64,000 bases of DNA from Bin80 sp965220935 (lineage in GTDB: Bacteria; Bacteroidota; Rhodothermia; Rhodothermales; Bin80), in the NCBI GenBank assembly GCA_965220935.1, contig OZ244857.1:1116001-1180000 (forward strand), in the 5' to 3' direction. A program made the position numbers and the translations under genes. Below, piece by piece: positions 48,237 to 58,702 of this stretch (the stretch's first letter is position 1; the number at the start of each line of letters is the position of its first letter). The notes beneath the pieces are model-generated. The model made no database searches, had not been told where the DNA came from, and was given only the letters and a program-made list of their open reading frames with translations.

Positions 48237-49856
48237 ATGAGTAACGACAGAGTATTAATTTTTGAAACAACCCTGCGGGATGGCGAGCAGGCCCCAGGTG
48301 CTTCCATGAATATCGCAGAGAAAATCCGTATTGCTCATCAGCTTGCTCGCCTTAAAGTAGATATTATTGAAGCGGGATTTCCAGTTTCTTCACCAGCACA
48401 GTTTGAGGCCGTGCAACGAATTGCTCAAGAGGTAGAAGGGCCCGTAGTTGCTGCCCTCGCACGGACGATTGAGGCCGACATTGATGCGGCGGGCGAGGCA
48501 CTCCGCACGGGCGATAAAACGCGCATTCATACCTTTGTTGGAACCAGTGATATCCATTTGAAGGCAAAGTTTGGATCTGACCGCTATGGAGAGTCCTTAG
48601 CGGATAAGCGTGCGTATGTGTTGAAAATGGTTGATCGTTCTGTTCGTCAAGCATGCTCAATTACCGATGATGTGGAATTCAGCGCCGAAGATGCTGGTCG
48701 TACAGATATTGACTTTCTGGTAGATGTGATCAATGTCGCCGTAGAAGCTGGGGCGACAACCATCAATATCCCCGACACAACAGGCTATTGTGTTCCCAGA
48801 GAGTATGCTGCTCTGTTCAAGACAGTTTGTGACCGATGTCATGACATTGAAAATGTTATCCTTTCGGTTCATTGTCATGATGATTTAGGATTAGCCGTGG
48901 CCAACTCGCTGGCTGGCGTTCTGGCCGGTGCACGGCAAGTTGAATGCACCATCAATGGTATTGGAGAGCGGGCCGGGAATGCATCATTAGAAGAAGTTGT
49001 CATGGCCCTCCATGTACGTAGTCAACTCTTTGGCACTCAAACAGACATAGAGACTCGACTTTTGGCATCTACCAGTAAGATGGTGTCAATTGCTACAGGG
49101 TTCCCTGTTCCTCCAAATAAGGCGGTTGTTGGCGCCAACGCGTTTAGCCATGAGGCCGGCATTCACCAGCATGGCGTCCTCAAAAGCCGTGAGACCTACG
49201 AAATTATGCGGGCCGAGGATGTAGGACAGGATCCTGAGTCGATTCGTCTTGGCCGCCATTCTGGCCGTCATGGATTGTTTAGCCGACTTGAGAAGCTTGG
49301 AATCTTTGTCGGAACCGAAAGAAAAGAGGAAATCTACAAGGAATTTGTGGCTTTGGCAGATCTGAAGAAAGAAATCTTTGATGAAGATTTGGTTGCACTT
49401 GCTCAGGGGCAGCGGGGAGATTCTCCAGTTATTCACTATCGTCTTGATCACCTTTCGGTTAATTGTGGAACTGGCAGAATACCTCGTGCAGAGGTTCTTC
49501 TCTATCATGGCTCGTCGGACACCTCATGTCGTAAAATTGCCGAAGGGGACGGGCCTGTCGCAGCGATCTATAAAGCCATTGATATGGCTGCGGGTAGCCA
49601 TCATGGTCTAGTGTCTTATGCCATACGATCGGTTGGTGAGGGGAAAGACGCAATGGGAGAGGTTACCGTTCTAATTAGTGAGCATGGAACACTGTTTAGA
49701 GGAATTGCGAGGCACACAGATGTATTACAGGCCTCTGCAAATGCATACGTACAAGCCTTGAATCAACTTGAAGGTTTTAGAGCAAGTAGTGGAGAGGAGT
49801 TTGTATCCGATGGAATCATGCAATCATTCGGCAGTAATGGAGGCCAAGAATCATGA
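48237..49856 (+). CDS. leuA: 2-isopropylmalate synthase
   Basis: Condenses acetyl-CoA with 2-ketoisovalerate, the committed step to leucine. The frame opens at TTG 48210, but ATG 48237 gives the usual start VLIFETTLRDGEQAPGASM (539 aa). The HMGL-like TIM barrel has the catalytic/metal motifs FETTLRDGEQ, FSAEDAGRTD, IPDTTGYCVP, SVHCHDDLGLAVANSLAG and CTINGIGERAGNASLEEV. The C-terminal LeuA dimer domain, the leucine feedback site, follows from about residue 390. The stop overlaps leuC by ATGA. The order leuB before leuA is unusual compared with enterobacterial leuABCD. Confidence 0.97.
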   Translation: MSNDRVLIFETTLRDGEQAPGASMNIAEKIRIAHQLARLKVDIIEAGFPVSSPAQFEAVQRIAQEVEGPVVAALARTIEADIDAAGEALRTGDKTRIHTFVGTSDIHLKAKFGSDRYGESLADKRAYVLKMVDRSVRQACSITDDVEFSAEDAGRTDIDFLVDVINVAVEAGATTINIPDTTGYCVPREYAALFKTVCDRCHDIENVILSVHCHDDLGLAVANSLAGVLAGARQVECTINGIGERAGNASLEEVVMALHVRSQLFGTQTDIETRLLASTSKMVSIATGFPVPPNKAVVGANAFSHEAGIHQHGVLKSRETYEIMRAEDVGQDPESIRLGRHSGRHGLFSRLEKLGIFVGTERKEEIYKEFVALADLKKEIFDEDLVALAQGQRGDSPVIHYRLDHLSVNCGTGRIPRAEVLLYHGSSDTSCRKIAEGDGPVAAIYKAIDMAAGSHHGLVSYAIRSVGEGKDAMGEVTVLISEHGTLFRGIARHTDVLQASANAYVQALNQLEGFRASSGEEFVSDGIMQSFGSNGGQES

Positions 49857-51145
49857 CAATTACAGAAAAAATTATTGCTAACCATTGTGGACGCGACCGC
49901 GTTGATTCTGGGGAGAGCGTTTGGGTAGATGTCGATATCCTGATGACTCATGATGTCTGCGGCCCTCCCACAATTGATATTTTTAAGCGTGAATTTGGCG
50001 AAGATGCCAAGGTGTGGGATCCCGAGAAATTGGTGATCTTGCCCGATCATTATATTTTTACAGAAAACCATCATGCCAATCGAAATGTACAGCTACTTCG
50101 TGCATTTGCACAGGAGCATGATTTACCGCATTATTATGATGTAGGATCGCCCAGATATAAAGGTGTGTGTCACATGGCGCTTGCTGAGGAAGGGTTTAAT
50201 CGACCAGGCTCGTTGTTAATCGGGACCGATAGTCACACATGTACATCGGGGGCTTTCGGGATGTTTTCTACTGGAGTCGGCAATACAGATGCGGCATTGA
50301 TCATGGGAACGGGCAAAATCTGGTTACGTGTACCAGAGACGATGCGATTCATTTTTGAGGGGGCATTGCCTCCGTATTTAATGGCCAAAGATTTAATCTT
50401 AGCTGTGATAGGAGATATTGGCTGTGATGGTGCCACCTATCGTGCTATGGAGTTTGATGGGGAGTCGGTGTATTCTCTATCTATGCAAGAGCGCATGACT
50501 CTGACAAACATGGCTATTGAGGCGGGTGGAAAGAATGGCATCATCGCTCCCGATGAAACGACTATAGAGTATGTGCGCGCTCGCACCGACCATGGCTTCG
50601 AATGTATCTACAGTGATGATGATTCTCGTTACCATTCTGAGTATCGCTATGATGTCGCAACACTTGAGCCTGTGGTTGCCAAACCTCATCGTCCAGATAA
50701 CCGTGCAAGTGTAGTTGAAGTGGCTGGAACGCGTTTGGATAGAGCTTATGTTGGTAGTTGTACCGGTGGAAAGCTAGAAGATTTTGCAGCAGCAGCGCAA
50801 ATCATTAAAGGCCAAGAAGTTGTCATTGATACGTATATCGTTCCAGCTACGACGGAAATTTCTGAATCGTTACATACTGAGATATTAGATGATACCTCCT
50901 TATGGGATATCTTTGTCAATGCAGGGTGTAAGATGGGACAAGCGAGTTGTGCCGCATGTTTGGGTGGGCCTCCAGACACCTTTGGGCGCATGCAGGGGGA
51001 TGAGGTTGTGATTTCCACGACGAATCGAAATTTCCCAGGTCGGATGGGCTCAAAGCAGGCTTCGGTCTTTCTCGCGTCCCCGTTGACGGTGGCTGCAAGT
51101 GCGCTGTCTGGTCTCATCACAGATCCAAGAGAGGTATTGGTATAA
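49853..51145 (+). CDS. leuC: 3-isopropylmalate dehydratase large subunit
   Basis: Aconitase-family [4Fe-4S] protein that, with LeuD, isomerises 2- to 3-isopropylmalate. The 430-aa protein is of the shorter bacterial/archaeal type. The substrate/cluster regions are visible: LPDHYIFTENHHANRN, IGTDSHTCTSGAFGMFSTGVGNTD with the first Cys, YVGSCTGGKLEDFAAAAQII, and GCKMGQASCAACLGGPPDTF with the remaining Cys pair. It overlaps leuA by ATGA and is followed one base after its stop by leuD. Confidence 0.96.
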   Translation: MTITEKIIANHCGRDRVDSGESVWVDVDILMTHDVCGPPTIDIFKREFGEDAKVWDPEKLVILPDHYIFTENHHANRNVQLLRAFAQEHDLPHYYDVGSPRYKGVCHMALAEEGFNRPGSLLIGTDSHTCTSGAFGMFSTGVGNTDAALIMGTGKIWLRVPETMRFIFEGALPPYLMAKDLILAVIGDIGCDGATYRAMEFDGESVYSLSMQERMTLTNMAIEAGGKNGIIAPDETTIEYVRARTDHGFECIYSDDDSRYHSEYRYDVATLEPVVAKPHRPDNRASVVEVAGTRLDRAYVGSCTGGKLEDFAAAAQIIKGQEVVIDTYIVPATTEISESLHTEILDDTSLWDIFVNAGCKMGQASCAACLGGPPDTFGRMQGDEVVISTTNRNFPGRMGSKQASVFLASPLTVAASALSGLITDPREVLV

Positions 51146-51146
51146 G

Positions 51147-51713
51147 ATGGAATCAATCATCAAAGGACTGGCTTATGTGGTAGGGGATGCCATTGATACT
51201 GATCAGATCATTCCTGCTGAACATTTGGTATATAGTCTTAAAAAGCCTGATGAACGCCGTATGTATGGCCGCTTTGCGATGAGCGGTGTTCCTGTTGATC
51301 AACAAGGTCTACCAGACGGTCATATTCCATTTACTGAATCTGATAAATATCATAGTGACTTTACGTTTGTAATCGGTGGAGTCAACTTTGGTTGTGGCTC
51401 CTCGCGTGAGCATGCGCCATTTGCGCTCACTGAAGCAGGGGCTCAGGTTGTCATCGCAGAGAGTTATGCACGCATCTTTTATCGAAATACTATTGATGGT
51501 GGATTTGTGATTCCATTTGAATCTCATGAGAAAATCAACGATCAAATTCGTACCAGAGATAGATTGGAGTTAGATACACGCATTGGCCAACTCACCAATC
51601 ATACCACTGGTAAGGAGTACTTAATAAAACCACTGGGAGATGTCGCTGAGATTCTCAATGCTGGAAATGTCTTTGAGTATGCCAGACAGAACGGGTTAAT
51701 CACGATGTCATGA
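51147..51713 (+). CDS. leuD: 3-isopropylmalate dehydratase small subunit
   Basis: Swivel subunit of isopropylmalate isomerase. Starting at ATG 51147, one base after the leuC stop, the protein is 188 aa; the frame extends to 51099 within leuC, but that part is not family-like. Motifs: YVVGDAIDTDQIIPAEH, the substrate-binding VIGGVNFGCGSSREHAP, VVIAESYARIFYRNTIDGG. The stop overlaps cimA by ATGA. The arrangement indicates translational coupling of leuC, leuD and cimA. Confidence 0.96.
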   Translation: MESIIKGLAYVVGDAIDTDQIIPAEHLVYSLKKPDERRMYGRFAMSGVPVDQQGLPDGHIPFTESDKYHSDFTFVIGGVNFGCGSSREHAPFALTEAGAQVVIAESYARIFYRNTIDGGFVIPFESHEKINDQIRTRDRLELDTRIGQLTNHTTGKEYLIKPLGDVAEILNAGNVFEYARQNGLITMS

Positions 51714-53362
51714 AAGAACGGATTGAACTATTTGATACGACCCTACGAGATGGGACTCAAGGTGAGCATGTCACCCTGTCGGTGAATGACAAAATTCGTA
51801 TTGCCCACAAACTTGATGAGTTTGGAATCAATGTGATTGAAGGGGGATGGCCAGGTTCAAATCCTAAGGATCAAGAATTTTTTGAACGCGCCTATAACGA
51901 AGACTGGCAGCAGGCGAATATCTGTGCGTTTGGATCTACCCGCCGCGCTCATAACTCCTCTCGCGAAGATCCTAATTTACAAGCATTATTGAAAGCCGAA
52001 ACGACAACGATCTCAATTTTTGGCAAGAGTTGGCTCTTGCATGTTGAGAAAGCGCTCAATGTGACACCTGATGAAAATCTGGATATGATCTCTGGGTCCA
52101 TCCGATGGATGGCCCATAATGATCGTCGGGTTATTTATGATGCGGAACATTTCTTTGATGGTTTTAAGGACGATTCTGGTTATGCCATGTCGTCGTTACG
52201 CACGGCTGCAGCGGCGGGTGCAGATGTGATAGTCTTGTGTGACACCAATGGAGGCACGATGCCATCCGAGATCCAAAAGATCACTGAACATGTCTGCTCT
52301 GACCTCCCCGACTTTCTCATTGGAATTCATGCCCATAATGATAGTGGGGTCGCCACGGCAAACTCCATTGCTGCCGTAGAAGCTGGTGCTCGGCATATTC
52401 AGGGAACGATCAATGGGATTGGCGAACGAACTGGGAATGCTGACCTGTGCACGGTGATTACCTGTTTGCAATATAAACTCGGTTATCAGTGTGTTTCTGA
52501 AGAGCAGCTGGCCACACTCTCGGATTTGAGCGCTTTTGTTTATGAAGTATGTAACATGTTACCGATTGATCGGTCGCCATTTGTAGGCCGTAGTGCATTT
52601 GCACACAAAGGGGGCATCCATGTATCGGCAGTGATGAAAATTCCGCGTGCCTATGAGCATATGGAACCTGAAGTCGTTGGAAACAAGCGACGGGTTTTGG
52701 TTTCAGATTTATCTGGGCAATCTAATGTGCGTTACAAGGCGGAGGAACTTGGAATCTCTTTGAATGGGCGAGAGGAGGCGCGGCGTGCGGTTCATCGAAT
52801 CAAGGAGTTGGAGCATCTGGGCTATGAATTTCAGGGAGCGGAAGCCTCGTTTGAGCTCTTACTGCGAACCATCAAGGGGGAAGATACCGAGATGTTCAGG
52901 TTAGATCGTCTCCGCGTCTATAGTGAGCAGGATGAGAATGGATTAGAGTGGTCTGAGGCGACGGTCGCTGTTTTTGTCGGAGATCACCGTGAGCTGGCCG
53001 TTGGTGAAGGCGTTGGGCCAGTAGATGCATTATCACGCGCACTGAATCAAGCGCTTTATCGCTTCTATCCTCGCTTAGGAGATCTTCGTCTTACTGACTA
53101 TAAGGTTCGTGTTCTCACTCCCGAAAAAGCGACGGCTGCATCCGTTCGTGTCTTGATTGAGCATCATGATATTCATGGGGAAGATATTTGGCATACGGTT
53201 GGGGTATCTCCAAATATCTTAGATGCCAGTTGGCAGGCATTGACCGACGGAGTCCGCTATTATCTGTTGCGTACTGTCCATAGAGCACAGAATCCTAACA
53301 TTCATGTCCGATCATCATCTCCAATAGACTCATCTGAGCCTGTTGAAGCATTGCTGAACTAG
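51710..53362 (+). CDS. cimA: (R)-citramalate synthase
   Basis: Joins pyruvate and acetyl-CoA to citramalate, giving 2-ketobutyrate for isoleucine without threonine. The protein is a LeuA paralogue, but its motifs are of the CimA type: ELFDTTLRDGTQGEHVTLS, IEGGWPGSNPKDQEFF, FGKSWLLHVEKALN, RVIYDAEHFFDGFKDD, VLCDTNGGTMPSEI, GIHAHNDSGVATANS, GTINGIGERTGNADL and SAFAHKGGIHVSAVMK. The 550-aa length includes the C-terminal regulatory domain. It is the last gene of the operon, coupled by ATGA to leuD. LeuC and LeuD can also isomerise citramalate, and LeuB-type enzymes oxidise it. Confidence 0.95.
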   Translation: MKERIELFDTTLRDGTQGEHVTLSVNDKIRIAHKLDEFGINVIEGGWPGSNPKDQEFFERAYNEDWQQANICAFGSTRRAHNSSREDPNLQALLKAETTTISIFGKSWLLHVEKALNVTPDENLDMISGSIRWMAHNDRRVIYDAEHFFDGFKDDSGYAMSSLRTAAAAGADVIVLCDTNGGTMPSEIQKITEHVCSDLPDFLIGIHAHNDSGVATANSIAAVEAGARHIQGTINGIGERTGNADLCTVITCLQYKLGYQCVSEEQLATLSDLSAFVYEVCNMLPIDRSPFVGRSAFAHKGGIHVSAVMKIPRAYEHMEPEVVGNKRRVLVSDLSGQSNVRYKAEELGISLNGREEARRAVHRIKELEHLGYEFQGAEASFELLLRTIKGEDTEMFRLDRLRVYSEQDENGLEWSEATVAVFVGDHRELAVGEGVGPVDALSRALNQALYRFYPRLGDLRLTDYKVRVLTPEKATAASVRVLIEHHDIHGEDIWHTVGVSPNILDASWQALTDGVRYYLLRTVHRAQNPNIHVRSSSPIDSSEPVEALLN

Positions 53363-53540
53363 CTCTGGCAGTCCTGTCGCCAGTTGTGATGCGAATATTC
53401 CTCTATGGAGAATCAGTCTTTGTTGATGTGTCTTGGTAACGTAAAAGTGTCACTTTATCTGTCTTTTTTCATGACAATTCCTTATAGCAAGTAATCCTTG
53501 GCTAAACAATGATGATAGACACCGATCCACAGGTTAAAGC
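53363..53540. promoter_or_regulatory. boundary between the ilv-leu operon and the helicase operon
   Basis: A 178-base gap. It contains a small hairpin, CTGGC...GCCAG at about 53363-53384, right after the cimA stop, too short to be sure of as a terminator. The AT-rich second half (TATAGCAAGTAATCC region) is the likely promoter area for the helicase operon; no exact promoter is called. Confidence 0.35.
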
Positions 53541-56500
53541 ATGAAAATCTACGAGACGCATCAACGGATTATTCAAAGTTATTCTGAATACATTCAGAGC
53601 TTTATCCATATTTCTGATGAGCAGATAAAAAAGAAGGTTGATGACTCGTTATCTGAGGGTATCCTATGGCCTCAACCACTACTGCAGTTTAATCCAGCCT
53701 ATGAGAGTGCTGGTAGCATTGAAGAAGCGATCAACGATGGATTATTACACGACGATCTTCGTCACATCTTTAAGGGCTACAGGTTGTATCGCCATCAGTA
53801 TGAAGCGCTAAAATTAGGACAGAACAATTCTGATTTTGTCGTCACTTCTGGAACGGGATCAGGTAAATCTTTAACCTACATCGGTACGATTTTCAATCAT
53901 TTATTGGCCAACCCACAGGCGGAGGGCATCACTGCACTCATCGTCTACCCAATGAATGCGCTGATTAATTCTCAGACCAATGAATTCAATAAATATCGGG
54001 ATAACTACCTCAAAAGTGCAGAGCGAGAGTTTCCGATTACATTTGGTCAGTATACAAGTCAAGAAGATGAAGATCGAAGGGAGCAGATGCGTGCAAAGCC
54101 TCCCCAAATTCTGCTCACCAACTATATGATGCTTGAGCTCCTGCTTATCCGAATGCAGGAGCGCCCGATTCGAGATGGGATTTTCAATCATCTTCGCTAC
54201 CTCGTATTTGACGAACTTCATACCTACCGAGGGCGTCAGGGGGCCGATATCTCAATGCTCATTCGGAGGATTCACTCTCAATGCAAACAGTCTATTTGCT
54301 GTATTGGAACTTCGGCGACCATGGTGTCAATAGATGAGTCAGATTCACATTTAGACGATGTTGCAGCAACGGCAAGCACAATATTTGGCCGACCCATTAA
54401 TACAGACCAAATTATTGACGAAACCTTGGCTCCGTCGCTTGGAGGCACTTCGGGCAGGTGGCCATCCCGTGATGACCTGCATGATGTTATCACCACTGGC
54501 ATTGATTCTAGTGCGAGTGAATCTGAATTGCTTGAACACCCCATTGCAATTTGGCTTGAAAAGCGAATTGCTCTTGATGTGCGGCGAGATGGTGGACTTG
54601 TTCGGCGGCGGCCGATGAGGTTTGATGATGTCGCCAAGACTTTGTCTGAGGATTCGGGGCATTCTCAGCAAACATGCCTCCAAATTCTTAAGCAGATTCT
54701 CCTGTGGATTAGTAGAGTAAACAAGAGAATCGAGAAAAAATGGGGGGGGCATTTTCATTACTTCCTTACAAGCTCCATCAGTTTATAGCCCAGACGGGAT
54801 CCGTCTACACAACCCTTGATCAGGGCAAGGATCGCTATATCACACTTGAGCCAGGCATCTACAAACATGATGATGGTTCTACGCCTATTTTTCCCAATGT
54901 CTTTAGCCGATCTACGGGCCATCCATTCATTTGTGTATCTCTAGCTGAAGGTCAACTCATTCCCCGTGAATTCCGCTCAGATGGTGATGGTGTCGACGGC
55001 TACTTGATCGTTGGAGACGACATCTGGGATCCACAAGAAGATATCAATCATTTACCAAGTGCTTGGGTGCGTACGCGTGCGGGAGGGAAAAAGGTAGCAG
55101 TTCAGGACAAGACTCCAAAATTTCCACGCAAGCTATTTTTCAACGAAAAAGGTGAATGTTCTGAAACGAGCCCCTTGAAGTATTGGGGGTGGTTTATGGA
55201 GGCACCGCTCCTGTTTGATCCTACGGGCGGAGTATTCTATGACCCCAAGACTAGAGAGGGTACAAAGCTAACACTCCTCGGCAGTGAAGGTCGGAGTACT
55301 TCAACGACGATCCTGTCATTCTTGATTTTGAAGCACCTCAGTGAGACGGGCTATTGTCTTCAAGATCAGAAGATGTTGAGCTTTACCGATAATCGGCAAG
55401 ACGCCGCATTGCAGTCTGGTCACTTCAATGACTTTATTCAAGTTGTGCGCCTGCGGGCCGCGATATGGCATGCCCTGAAAACATCAGAAACTGGAGTTCT
55501 CGATTATTCAACCTTAGGCGATGCAATCTTTAAATCATTGAATTTACCATTCCTTGATTACGGCAACCGTGATTCAGAACCCGAATTGGCTCAGATCAAA
55601 AAAAAATATGATGAGGCTTTTCGCGAGTATCTATTCTTTCTAGCTCTGGCCGATCTACGTCGAAGTTGGCGAATTGTGCTTCCCAATTTAGAGCAATGCG
55701 CACTTTTGGAGATTGATTACAAGGACCTTGATCAAATCGTCACCGAAGATGAATTCTGGTCGGATGTAGAGATTGTCAGTCGCCTCAATCATTCTGGGCG
55801 CAGGGAATTTTTAACCGCCATCCTTGAGTATTTCCGTCTTGAGTTCGCCATCCACAGCGAGTACTTCCTGAGCCAGGGTCGTCTCACAAAATTCAAAAAA
55901 GACTTTCGTGAACAACTCAAGAAACCGTGGACTTTGGATCAAGATGAAGAGTTGCCCTCGCCATATGTGCTTAGGCTTGAGCCCCTCCATAAAAGTGTGC
56001 GCCTCTCACATAAGAGTATGGGGGTATCAAGCGCATTTGGAAAATATATTAAGGATTATGCAAAAAGCGTAAATCTTGACCCCGATCATCTACGCGGAGA
56101 TGGGTATGATGACTACATCTTGCATCTCATGAGAAAATTGAAAGAAGCGGACTATTTGTATGAAGAAACGGCTTGCAACGCCAACAAGGAAGACATTCCT
56201 GTTTTTCGTCTTCGGATTGAAAAGATTTTGTGGAGGTTAGGAGATGGTAAGTTAGTCCGACAGGATCCTATCAAAAGACGCTCCTATAAAAAAACATTCA
56301 GAGTGGGGCCTAACAAATTTTTTCAGAGCATCTATTCTGCCAACTACACTGAAGGTAAACGGCTGATAGCAGAGGATCATACGGGGCAATTGAGTGTGGA
56401 TGATCGTCAGGATCGTGAGGAGCGTTTTCGCGCAGACTGGTATAGCGACGAGTCTAAATCAATTCTTGACGAAGATCGGATCTGTAGAGATTCGGTGAGC

Positions 56501-58702
56501 GCACTGTATTGTTCGCCAACCATGGAGTTGGGGGTAGATATCGGTGGCTTGACAGTCGTCCATATGCGTAATGCGCCCCCAAATGCCTCCAACTATGTTC
56601 AACGCTCAGGGCGCGCAGGTAGAAGCGGGCAGGGGGCATTGGTCTTCACTTACTGCTCAAGTTTCTCCCCGCATGACCGGCATTATTTCAAAAATCAACC
56701 CGATCTGGTATCTGGCGTAGTTCATGCTCCAAAAATTGATCTGAAAAACCACGAGTTATTGATTACGCATCTCCATGCTCTGACCCTTAGCCGCATTGGT
56801 TTAGACTATGGCAGTGGACACGATGCATCATTGATACGGCTTGTCTCTGTAGAAACTCCAGAAATGCCACTTGCTCAGAGCGTCATCAAGGGACTGACGC
56901 TTGGACAGGATTCTTTGAAATCAATTGAGTCTACGTTCTTGACGGTTATTTCAGATTTTTCTGAGGAATTGAAAAACAGGCCTAATACATGGTATAGTGA
57001 TGATTGGATTGAGGAGAATCTATCAAATATGGTTACTCGTCTTGACCATGCGATGAATCGTTGGAGAACCCTGTATCATTCGGCGCGATCACTGCTAAGT
57101 AGTGCCTCGAAATCTATCGAGTCGGGATTACTTAAAGTGGGAGGGCAAGAATATAAAAAATATAAGCGGCAGCAGGATCAAGCGACCCGGCAGATTAATC
57201 TATTATGTAATGATTTTAAGGGGCCTCGCCAATTCAGCGAGTTTTATCCATATCGGTATTTTGCTTCTGAGGGCTTTCTCCCAGGCTATAACTTTACCCG
57301 TCTGCCTCTTCGCGTATTTGTGCCAACGGGTGAGAGTTCTGGTGAATACATTTCACGTCCTCGTGCGATAGCCTTGCGTGAATTTGGACCTCTGAATCTA
57401 ATCTACTATAATCGGCGCAAATATAGGGTATCGCAGCTGGTCATCCAAGATGCCGAATCTTCATTTATAAATGTTAAAGTCAGTCAACGTGCTGGTTATT
57501 TTCTCATGAGCGATCAGGCCGATTTAGAGATCTGTCCTTTTTCTGGTGTCAATTTAAGTGACTCTGGGAATGCCGAACATCTTCATCATTTGATTGAGAT
57601 GACCGAATCCCGAGGTGAAGAAGCAGCGCGCATTACCTGTGAGGAGGAAGAACGCATATCAAGTGGATATGACATAAAGACATATGTGCATGTTGATGGT
57701 GGAAATTTTGATCGTACTCGCACAGCGATCGCGCATCATGAAAAAGATCATCTGCTAACTTTACGCTTCATTCCTACCGCGCGCCTGATCAGCGTGAACC
57801 GAGGTTGGCGATCAAGGAAAACTGAGGGGTTTCCAATGGGAATGACCTCTGGAAACTGGAGCAGAAATGTGCCGAAAGTAGATGCTAATGCCAAAGAAGA
57901 CTCTTGTCTAGTCAAGCTTTGGACATCCAACTTAGCCGATGCGCTTTATTTAGAACTCACTGAATCAACGGGGCTAAACCCTGATGGGGTCGTGACGCTC
58001 CAATATGCACTTAAACAGGCGATTGAGTCCGTGTTTCAGGTTGAATCAAATGAGATAGGTGTCACTGAAATTGGAAACCGCGAGTCTCCCAGAATCCTAC
58101 TTTATGAAGCGGCTGAGGGCAGTTTAGGGATTCTATCTCAGTTCGTTGAAGATTCTAAAATCTTCCGAAAAATCATTCAAAAAGCGGAGTCAATTTGCAG
58201 GTTTGGTGATAAGTCCTACAAGGCCCCTGCGTCCTATGATGATCTAATGAGTTACTACAATCAACGAGATCACCAGCGCTTGAATCGCTTTTTGATCCGG
58301 GATGTACTCACGAAATTTAAGATGTCCGACTATCAAATTTCTGAGCAAGCCACATCCACAGATTATGAGAACCAGTACCAGAAAATTCTCCGTCATATTG
58401 ATCCTAATTCTTCAACTGAGCGGACGTTTATTGATTACTTGTATCAAAACGGATTGAGATTGCCAGATGAGGCGCAGAAGCGCGTTCCCGACATCTATTG
58501 TCAGCCCGATTTTTATTATGAGCCAAGGATTTGGATCTTCTGTGATGGGTCACCTCACGATGATCCGCATGTACGAGAGCGCGACAAAGATCAGCGTCAG
58601 CTGATTATTGCGTGCGGCGATGAGGTTTGGTCATGGCATTACCGCGAAGATCTTGCTACAAAGGTTGCAGAGCGCCCAGATATTTTTAGAAAGATTCAAT
58701 GA
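53541..58702 (+). pseudogene. DEAD-box/DUF1998 helicase with C-terminal nuclease-like domain, out of frame at a G8 run
   Basis: Two large frames form one protein of about 1720 aa. Part one (53541-54788) has Walker A TSGTGSGKSLTYIG near residue 105, YPMNALINSQ, and the DEAD-type box VFDELHTYRGRQGADISML near 222 with CCIGTSATM (motif III). Part two (54740-58702) has LSFTDNRQDAALQSGHFNDF, CSPTMELGVDIGGLTVVHMRN and motif VI YVQRSGRAGRSGQGALVF. A DUF1998/MZB-like stretch then reads LLYEAAEGSLGILSQFV. The end (PDEAQKRVPDIYCQPDFYYE, IWIFCDGSPHDD) resembles a VSR/DUF559 PD-(D/E)XK nuclease. The frame changes inside eight G at 54742-54749; nine would restore it. It is coupled by ATGA to the SNF2 helicase gene. 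Confidence 0.8.
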
